In this document: positions 57,931 through 64,000 of the stretch, piece after piece
How positions within the stretch are numbered: position 1 is the stretch's first letter
Layout: every line of letters starts with the position of its first letter
Source: Akkermansia muciniphila
GTDB taxonomy: Bacteria; Verrucomicrobiota; Verrucomicrobiia; Verrucomicrobiales; V1-33
Direction: 5' to 3'
Length of the DNA stretch: 64,000 nucleotides
NCBI GenBank assembly: GCA_945900785.1
Contig: CAMDJM010000008.1
Span: forward strand, 28,561-92,560
The notes under the pieces: generated by a model
What the model was told of the DNA's origin: nothing
What the model saw: the letters and a program-made list of their open reading frames with translations, nothing else
The model's database searches: none
Position numbers and translations under genes: made by a program

Positions 57931-58602
57931 ATGATCAAAAAGACTTTTCTCCAGGTCCTCACCCTGATGGTGCTGGCGGTGCCCGCATGGGCTGACGCCC
58001 CCCCGGACCTCACGCCGGTGAAGGCTTGGATCGCCAAACAGGCCGGTGTGAAAAGCCTGATCGTGGATCTGAAGCAGGAACGGCATTTGCGCACGGTCAA
58101 AAAGCCCCTCGGGAGCGAAGGACGTTTTTATTTCCTGACGGACGGGGCGTTCCGCTGGCAGGCCGGGGATCCGCCGAAGCTGGTGGCGGTGATGAGTCCG
58201 GAAGAGGAATTTTCCGTGATTTACCCGGCGAAAAAGACCGCTGAGGTTTTTTCCAAGGAAGCCCTGGAGCGGGATGATGCCGGTCAGGGGATTGCCTTTC
58301 TCCGGGCCGGATTTCCGACCAGCCTCGCGGAGTTTCAGCAACGCTTTGAGGTCATCGGGATCAAAAGTGAAGGCGGCTGGGACATCGTGGAGATCAAACC
58401 CTCCGGCGCGGGCAGTTCCTTCGCGGTGCGGAAGCTGGTGCTGACGATCAATCAGGAAACCCATCGCCTGGGCGCGATGCAGATCCACCTGCGCGATGGA
58501 TCCTGGATCAATAACACCGTGACCGCCCTGCAGGAAAACCCCGTCATCCCCGCCAGTCAGTTCAAGTTTGATCTGAGCGGCTACACGGTAAAGCGGAAAT
58601 AG
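57931..58602 (+). CDS. LolA-like outer membrane lipoprotein carrier family protein
   Basis: 223 residues with signal peptide (TFLQVLTLMVLAVPAWA). VDLKQERHLRTVKKPLGSEGRFYFLTDGAFRWQAGDPPKL is the LolA-type beginning of the half-open barrel; PKKTAEVF-like and GWDIVEIKPSG blocks follow. Such proteins ferry lipids or lipoproteins across the periplasm. It sits directly downstream of the CFA-synthase-like gene. Confidence 0.82.
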   Translation: MIKKTFLQVLTLMVLAVPAWADAPPDLTPVKAWIAKQAGVKSLIVDLKQERHLRTVKKPLGSEGRFYFLTDGAFRWQAGDPPKLVAVMSPEEEFSVIYPAKKTAEVFSKEALERDDAGQGIAFLRAGFPTSLAEFQQRFEVIGIKSEGGWDIVEIKPSGAGSSFAVRKLVLTINQETHRLGAMQIHLRDGSWINNTVTALQENPVIPASQFKFDLSGYTVKRK

Positions 58603-58749
58603 GAGCACCGACAGGCCTGCTGGTGCCTGAAACCCCGCCCGCGCGGCTGACTTTGGAAAGCTGAATCCGATTGCCAGCCGGGACCAACTGTGGGATCAAA
58701 CAAGCCGCATTTTGCCCACCGCCGAGGGCGGAGGCCCCACTTTTTTGTT

Positions 58750-59733
58750 ATGTCCCCACACTATCTTGTCACCGGCGGCTGCGGATTCATCGGCAGCAAC
58801 TACATCCGTCAGCAACTCCGCACCCAGCCGGACCTGCGTATTACCAATATCGATGCCCTCACCTATGCGGGCAATCCGGAGAACCTGCGCGATGTCGAAG
58901 CCTCTGCCGGGGACCGCTACCGCTTCATCCATGCGGACCTTTCCAACGCCCGGGCGGTAGCTGAGGCCTTTGCCGGGCGCACCTACGATGCCGTGGTCCA
59001 TTTCGCAGCGGAATCCCACGTCGACCGCAGTATTGAAGGCCCCGAAGTCTTTGTCCGGGCCAATATCACCGGAACCTATCATCTCCTCGAAGCCGCCCGC
59101 AAGCACCAGGTGAAGCGCTACCTGCAAGTCTCCACGGATGAAGTTTATGGCTCCCTGGGTGAGACTGGGCTTTTCACCGAAACCACCCCCATCGCTCCCA
59201 GCAGCCCCTATTCCGCCAGCAAGGCCTCCGCAGATCTGCTTGTCCTTGCCAACCATCACACCTTCGGCCAGGACGTGGTGGTCACCCGCTGCTCCAACAA
59301 CTACGGGAAATACCACTACCCGGAAAAGCTGATCCCCCTGATGATTATCAAGGCCATGCACAATGAGGCGCTGCCGGTGTATGGGGATGGCTTGAATGTG
59401 CGGGACTGGATCCATGTGGAGGACCACGCCGCCGGCATCCAGACCGTTCTGGAAAAAGGCCGCGCTGGCGAAGTCTATAACCTCGGGGCCAGCCAGGAGT
59501 GGAAAAACATCGATATCGTAAAACTCATCCTGCGTATCCTTGGCAAGCCGGAGAGCCTGATCTCCTACGTCAAGGACCGCCCCGGGCACGACCGCCGTTA
59601 CGCCATCGACTCCACCAAAACCCGGACCGGGCTGGGCTGGAGCGCCCAGCGCCAATTTGAGGAAGCCCTCGCCGAAACCATTGCCTGGTATCAACAAAAT
59701 GAAGCCTGGTGGCGGCCATTGATGACAAAATAA
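58750..59733 (+). CDS. rfbB: dTDP-glucose 4,6-dehydratase
   Basis: 327 residues from ATG 58750 (MSPHYLVTGGCGFIGSNYIRQ). Rossmann motif TGGCGFIGSN, FAAESHVDRSI, STDEVYGSLGETGLFTE, catalytic YSASKASADLL and SNNYGKYHYPEKLIPL are those of RmlB/RfbB. It converts dTDP-glucose to dTDP-4-keto-6-deoxyglucose on the way to dTDP-rhamnose and other deoxysugars. The other rml genes are not in the window. Confidence 0.95.
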   Translation: MSPHYLVTGGCGFIGSNYIRQQLRTQPDLRITNIDALTYAGNPENLRDVEASAGDRYRFIHADLSNARAVAEAFAGRTYDAVVHFAAESHVDRSIEGPEVFVRANITGTYHLLEAARKHQVKRYLQVSTDEVYGSLGETGLFTETTPIAPSSPYSASKASADLLVLANHHTFGQDVVVTRCSNNYGKYHYPEKLIPLMIIKAMHNEALPVYGDGLNVRDWIHVEDHAAGIQTVLEKGRAGEVYNLGASQEWKNIDIVKLILRILGKPESLISYVKDRPGHDRRYAIDSTKTRTGLGWSAQRQFEEALAETIAWYQQNEAWWRPLMTK

Positions 59734-59808
59734 AAAAGTCCCGGGCGGCGCTTGCTCCTGGTGGCTACTCCTTCCGGAGCCCACCTGCCCAAACTCTTCC
59801 CAACCTTC

Positions 59809-60210
59809 ATGAGCCAACCCCAAAACCTCCCGGAACTCCTGCAGGCGCGGCTCAAGCTGGGGCTCTTCAACTGGGGCAAGCGCACCCTCATCTGGTCCAT
59901 GGCCTTGGCCCTTCTTGCCAGGGTCGTCCCTGGCCTGTGGTTTCTCCTGATCGGCTGGCTGATCTTCTCCGCGCTCTCCCTCGCCGTGCTGCTCATCGGG
60001 CTGAAAGTGGCCGGAGCCCTCAAAAGTGGCACCATTTCCACCTTCCCCGGCACAGCCACCTCCGCCCCTGGGGAACCCCGGGAGGTGGGCGGCACCCGGC
60101 CGGAATTTTCCCCTCAGGAAGAAGCCCCTGGCCGGCACCCCCATCCCGCCCGGCCAGCCGTGAGCGATGAAATCATCGAGATCGAAGCCGAAGTGCTCCC
60201 CCCGGAGTAA
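59809..60210 (+). CDS. Small membrane protein of unknown function
   Basis: About 133 residues from ATG 59809 (MSQPQNLPELLQARLKLG). Two hydrophobic segments (LIWSMALALLARVVPGLWFLLIGWLIFSALSLAVLLIGL) form a helical hairpin, followed by a Pro/Glu-rich disordered tail ending DEIIEIEAEVLPPE. No family recognised. It lies 75 bases after rfbB and just before a DUF1501 gene. Confidence 0.6.
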   Translation: MSQPQNLPELLQARLKLGLFNWGKRTLIWSMALALLARVVPGLWFLLIGWLIFSALSLAVLLIGLKVAGALKSGTISTFPGTATSAPGEPREVGGTRPEFSPQEEAPGRHPHPARPAVSDEIIEIEAEVLPPE

Positions 60211-60277
60211 CCGGAGCCTGCGGGCCGGAAATGGCTTTCCCGGTCCAGGAGAAATACAGATAGCCTTTCGTTATCCC

Positions 60278-61705
60278 ATGAATCCATCCCTTCCCTCCCG
60301 CCGTGATATTCTCTGGCAAGTTGGCGGCGGCATGGCCGGGATGGCGCTGTCGCAGCTCCTGACGCGGGATGCCTTTGGGGGCATGCCGGTGCCACGTCCG
60401 GAATTCCATGGCGGGCTGCATCACCCGGCCAGGGTGAAGCGCATCATTCAGCTCTTCATGAATGGCGGGGTCAGTCAGATGGACACCTTCGACTACAAGC
60501 CGGAACTGGTGCGGCTGCATGGGCAGAAGATTGGACCGAAGGAAAAGCCGGAAGGACAGACCGGGGAATGCGGCGCGGTGATGAAGAGCCCGTTCGAATT
60601 CAAGCAGTATGGCCAAAGCGGCCGCTGGGTGAGCAGTGTGTTCCCGCACCAGGCGAAGTGGGTTGACGAGATGGCCTTCCTCATGGCCATGACCACCAAA
60701 ACCAGCGTGCATGGGCCGGGTAGTTACATGATGAACACCGGATTCCTGCTTCCGGGTTTTCCCTGCATGGGTGCCTGGATTTCCTACGGCCTTGGCAGCC
60801 TGACGGACAATCTGCCAACCTTTGTCGTGCTGCCGGATTCCCGCGGTCTGCCCTACAATCAGAAGGGCAATTTCAGCTCCGCCTTTCTGCCCTCACGGCA
60901 TCAGGGCACCATCATCCATGCAGGATCTCCCCAGCCAGTCCCGGACCTTTTTGCTGACAAAAAGCACCTTTTTACAGGAACGGAGGCGGATGCGGCGGCG
61001 CTGGCCCTGCTGCAAAAAATGAACCGTCAGCACGCCGCCTCCCACCCTGACGATACCCGGCTGGAGGCCCGCATTGCCAGTTATGAACTCGCGGCGAAGA
61101 TGCAACTCAGCGCCCCGGAAGCGTTCGACCTGACAAAGGAGACTGCGGTCACCCGCACCGCTTATGGCTTGGAAAATCCCGTGACCGAAGACTTTGGCCG
61201 CCGCTGCCTCCTCGCCCGCCGGCTCATTGAGCGGGGCAGCCGGGTGGTCCAGGTCTGGAGTGGACCCCAGGGGGCGATCAATAACTGGGACAATCACGGC
61301 AACATCCAAACTGAACTGCCGCCCATCGCCACCAGCGTCGACCTGCCGATCGCCGGTCTCCTGGGGGATCTCAAATCCCGTGGACTGCTGGACGACACGC
61401 TCGTGGTCTTCACCACCGAATTCGGCCGCACCCCCTTCGAGCAGGGCTCGCTGGGACGCGACCACAACGGCAACTCCTTTGTGACATGGATGGCCGGAGC
61501 TGGGGTCAAGGCAGGCACTGCCTATGGCCAGAGCGACGATCTCGGGTTCAAAGCCGCCGAAGGCATCACGTTCTGTTACGACCTTCACGCCACCATCCTT
61601 CACCTCATGGGCATCGACCACACAAAACTCACCTTCCGCACCTCAGGCGTGGACCGGCGGCTGACGGATGTTCACGGTGAGGTCATTTCCGGGGTGCTGG
61701 CATAA
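60278..61705 (+). CDS. DUF1501 family twin-arginine exported protein (stand-alone)
   Basis: About 475 residues from ATG 60278, giving the signal SRRDILWQVGGGMAGMALSQLL. Family blocks IIQLFMNGGVSQMDTFDYKPEL, NLPTFVVLPD, ERGSRVVQVWSGPQGAINNWDNHG, LVVFTTEFGRTP, GRDHNGNSFVTWMAGAG and LHATILHLMGIDHTKLTF are complete. It is most like the protein at 208-1704 in the last 60 residues. No PSD1 partner adjoins it; the upstream neighbour is a small membrane protein. Confidence 0.92.
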   Translation: MNPSLPSRRDILWQVGGGMAGMALSQLLTRDAFGGMPVPRPEFHGGLHHPARVKRIIQLFMNGGVSQMDTFDYKPELVRLHGQKIGPKEKPEGQTGECGAVMKSPFEFKQYGQSGRWVSSVFPHQAKWVDEMAFLMAMTTKTSVHGPGSYMMNTGFLLPGFPCMGAWISYGLGSLTDNLPTFVVLPDSRGLPYNQKGNFSSAFLPSRHQGTIIHAGSPQPVPDLFADKKHLFTGTEADAAALALLQKMNRQHAASHPDDTRLEARIASYELAAKMQLSAPEAFDLTKETAVTRTAYGLENPVTEDFGRRCLLARRLIERGSRVVQVWSGPQGAINNWDNHGNIQTELPPIATSVDLPIAGLLGDLKSRGLLDDTLVVFTTEFGRTPFEQGSLGRDHNGNSFVTWMAGAGVKAGTAYGQSDDLGFKAAEGITFCYDLHATILHLMGIDHTKLTFRTSGVDRRLTDVHGEVISGVLA

Positions 61706-61805
61706 TCATAAAACTAGTCCTTGTAAAATATCGATAATTCCATAATTTACAGAAATTCCAGTCTACCCGAAGAATCGCTATCTTCTACGGAATTGTTTTC
61801 TTTCC

Positions 61806-63803
61806 ATGCTTCCTGATTTTAAGTTGCTTTACGTTGACTCCCTGCCGCAGGTCCGGGAGGCGCTGGCTTCCCTATCCGGGTTGCCTGGCATCGCGGTTAC
61901 CTTGGAAGGCCACCATGACCTTGCCGGTGCGGTGGCGGCGCTGCGTGGCCTTTCCGGCGCTGAGCGCCCTGCGCTTGCGGTGGTGCCTTTGGCGAATTTT
62001 GGGACTATCGATCCAGCGTCAGTTTGTGCGAAGCTGCTGGAGGCAGCCACCGATTTACCTGTCGTTCTGGTTTCCCCGGAGATGCCTGAGGCATGGCGGC
62101 AATGGGTGGCGGTGCACCCGGCAGCGCCGCGTCTTATGGCCATGGGTTTGCCGTTGGATCTCAATGCCTTGCGGCTCCTCGGGTCCATGGTGGCAGAGTC
62201 CCGGATGGCGGAGGCGCGCCTCTCCGTTCCCCCCTCCGCCCCGGGTCCCACGCTGCTCCCCACGGTGGAGATGGATGCCACCCTGGAAGCCCGGACCAAT
62301 GAATTGCGCCATAGCGAGGAACGCTTCGCCGCCGCCTTCCGCGCGGCTCCTTATCCACAGGCCATTCTTAACTTTGCCACGGGGCAGTTTGTCGAAGCCA
62401 ATGCTGCTTTCTGCTCCCTCACTGGTTTTTCCCAGGCGGAACTCCTGGAGCACTCCATGCCCGCGCTCCAGGCCACCGGATTGCTGGAGGTGATGCGCGC
62501 CAGCCATCCCTTGGCCGGTCACCGCACCTCCTGCCGGAACCGTGCCGGTGAAACCCGCCACCTCACCCTATCCACCCAGCCCACCGCTCTCGCCGGTCAG
62601 CCGCATCTCATACTATTGGCCCAGGACATTACCGAGCGCGTGCAGTTGGAGCAGCAACTCCAGCAGGCCCAGAAAATGGAGGCCATGGGACAGCTCGCCG
62701 CCGGGGTAGCCCATGATTTTAATAACATCCTGACCATTATCCAGGGGCACCTCAGCCTGCAGTTGGACACGGGGGACTTCGATCCCTCCACGCGCCATGC
62801 CCTGAAGGAAACCCTGGATGCCTCCGAGCACGCCGCGCCGCTTACCCGCCAGCTGCTGGCCTTGAGCCGCTGCCAGCTTTTCGAGGCCGCCCCGCTGGAT
62901 CTCAATGCGGTGATCAAACGCATGAGCACCCTGCTCCAGCGTCTCATTGGCGAACATATCGATGTGGAATGGAAATGTGAGAGCGGGCTGCCCCCCGTCC
63001 TTGGCGATATCCCAGGCATTGAGCAGGTGGTGATGAACCTCGTGCTCCAGGCGCGCGACGCCATGCCGCGCGGCGGCCGCTTGCGCATCGCCACCGGATT
63101 GAGTGAAATCTCCGCTTCCAAGGCGGCGCAAAATCCGGAAGCGCGCGAGGGAAAATTTGTCAGGTTCAGCATTGTCGATACCGGCCACGGCATGGACCAG
63201 CCGACCGTCGAGCGGCTCCTCAGGGCCTTCACCGCCACCCGGAATTCTGCTGCGGAAACCGGCACCGCCCTGGCTGCTGTCTTCAGCATCGTCAGGCAGC
63301 ATGAAGGCTGGATCGAATTGTTCAGCGAGCCCGGCCAGGGCACCGCCTTTTTTGTCTATCTGCCTGTCACCCACCAGACCGCCCCATCGGCTGACCCTGG
63401 CCTGGCCAAGTCCGGCCTGACCGTTCTCCTCGTGGAGGATGAGCCCGCCGTGCGCACCATCCTGCGGCAACTCCTGATCCACTGCGGCTGCAAGGTGCTC
63501 GAAGCCCCGGATGCCCCCAGCGCCCTCACCGTCTGGGCGGAGGAAAAATCCCGCATCCATCTGCTGATCACCGACATCGTGATGCCTGGTGGCATGACCG
63601 GCCACGAACTCGCGGCCAAACTCACAGACGAGCGCCCCGACTTGAAAGTCATTTACAGCAGCGGCTACAGCGCCAGCCTGTTCACGGAAGGCCAGGACCT
63701 TGTTGCCGGCCGGAACTTCCTGCCCAAACCCTACGACGCCTCCAGCGTCGTCACCCTGATCCGCCGCGTCGCCGCCGAGCGCCAGGAAATGCTGAGCGCC
63801 TGA
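61806..63803 (+). CDS. Hybrid histidine kinase with PAS, degraded ATPase and receiver domains
   Basis: 665 residues. Order: receiver-like N-terminal region (1-120), PAS (about 160-275, RFAAAFRAAPYPQAILNFATGQFVEANAAFCSLTGFSQAELL), HisKA with phospho-acceptor H303 (AAGVAHDFNNILTIIQGHL), ATPase region, and a C-terminal receiver with D590 (LLITDIVMP) and K641 (FLPKPY). The ATPase motifs are altered: the N-box reads NLVLQARDAM with Gln415 for the key Asn, and the G2 box GTGLGL is ETGTALA (484-490); the G1 DTGHGM is intact. The protein may be unable to autophosphorylate and might act as a phosphatase or phosphorelay scaffold. An AT-rich 100-base stretch upstream probably holds its promoter. Confidence 0.92.
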   Translation: MLPDFKLLYVDSLPQVREALASLSGLPGIAVTLEGHHDLAGAVAALRGLSGAERPALAVVPLANFGTIDPASVCAKLLEAATDLPVVLVSPEMPEAWRQWVAVHPAAPRLMAMGLPLDLNALRLLGSMVAESRMAEARLSVPPSAPGPTLLPTVEMDATLEARTNELRHSEERFAAAFRAAPYPQAILNFATGQFVEANAAFCSLTGFSQAELLEHSMPALQATGLLEVMRASHPLAGHRTSCRNRAGETRHLTLSTQPTALAGQPHLILLAQDITERVQLEQQLQQAQKMEAMGQLAAGVAHDFNNILTIIQGHLSLQLDTGDFDPSTRHALKETLDASEHAAPLTRQLLALSRCQLFEAAPLDLNAVIKRMSTLLQRLIGEHIDVEWKCESGLPPVLGDIPGIEQVVMNLVLQARDAMPRGGRLRIATGLSEISASKAAQNPEAREGKFVRFSIVDTGHGMDQPTVERLLRAFTATRNSAAETGTALAAVFSIVRQHEGWIELFSEPGQGTAFFVYLPVTHQTAPSADPGLAKSGLTVLLVEDEPAVRTILRQLLIHCGCKVLEAPDAPSALTVWAEEKSRIHLLITDIVMPGGMTGHELAAKLTDERPDLKVIYSSGYSASLFTEGQDLVAGRNFLPKPYDASSVVTLIRRVAAERQEMLSA

Positions 63804-63885
63804 TGGGTGAAAAGTCCATTCCGGTGCCCGCGGGCGGCGGAAACCGGGAGGGATTTTAATTCTGCTTTGGTAAATACCATAACGG

Positions 63886-64000
63886 TCAGCGCATTTCCTC
63901 CGGTGGCTCCTCCCAAGGAGCTTGCCTGGTGTAGGCGGAGTCGATGGAGGCCTGCCGTTTTCGATGACGCTGATCCATCTGACGCAGCACGTCTTCCGGA
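63886..64000 (-). CDS. C-terminal end of an unidentified protein, truncated by window edge
   Basis: The final 37 codons of a minus-strand gene: PEDVLRQMDQRHRKRQASID, then SAYTRQAPWEEPPEEMR and a stop at 63886. The composition is helical and charged, and reads like a real C-terminus, but no family can be recognised from so little. Confidence 0.45.
   Translation of the reverse strand, partial: PEDVLRQMDQRHRKRQASIDSAYTRQAPWEEPPEEMR

Overview
The window is GC-rich, gene-dense DNA from a member of the Verrucomicrobiota (PVC group). The evidence is the unusual density of families that are hallmarks of Planctomycetes and Verrucomicrobia: three PSD1-type cytochromes (PSCyt1/DUF1549/DUF1553), five twin-arginine DUF1501 proteins, one DUF1587/1592/1588/1585 cytochrome protein, one large Pirellula/Verrucomicrobium-type dehydrogenase plus CxxCH protein, and an autotransporter-repeat protein with a PEP-CTERM-like tail. 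No prophage, insertion sequence or CRISPR array was seen.

Layout. Positions 1-4713 (minus strand): a PSD1 cytochrome with a discoidin insert, its DUF1501 partner, and the first codons of a third gene. Positions 5026-16551 (plus strand): an apparent six-gene operon with a GH32 fructosidase first, two PSD1-DUF1501 pairs in the middle and a GH172 (DUF2961) enzyme last. This is the most interesting unit, a candidate exported fructan or furanoside module coupled to c-type cytochromes. Positions 16592-20053: an exo/endonuclease-family membrane protein and a double-propeller protein, with a duplicated gene end between them. Positions 20469-25038: a TolC-MacA-MacB-type efflux operon. Positions 25221-31832: a large c-type cytochrome/dehydrogenase and a giant secreted repeat protein broken by a frameshift. 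Positions 32023-37532: a LysR regulator, a CPA2/Kef transporter, an SMP-30 lactonase, a small protein and a methyltransferase. Positions 37545-40352: an SNF2 helicase carrying a repeat-derived insert. Positions 40353-41468: a gene-free, hairpin-rich stretch. Positions 41469-43412: an AT-richer PEP-CTERM-like surface protein. Positions 43834-46515: a zeta-like kinase, recA and pyrE. Positions 46658-51982: a DUF1592-type cytochrome protein, an adenylate-forming enzyme, DUF1802 and tsaD. Positions 52359-64000: DUF1501, tRNA-Lys, an amidase, a YmdB-type phosphoesterase, a yidB remnant, a cyclopropane-synthase-like methyltransferase, a LolA-like protein, rfbB, a small membrane protein, DUF1501, and a hybrid histidine kinase whose ATP-binding motifs are degraded.

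The genes that appear to work together are the GH32/PSD1/DUF1501/GH172 operon, the tripartite efflux operon, and pairs of housekeeping genes (pyrE-recA, cfa-lolA). Protein starts were moved inward from the longest reading frame wherever a signal peptide, a conserved N-terminus or overlap with a neighbour argued for it. All family names rest on motif recognition by eye; no database search was run.
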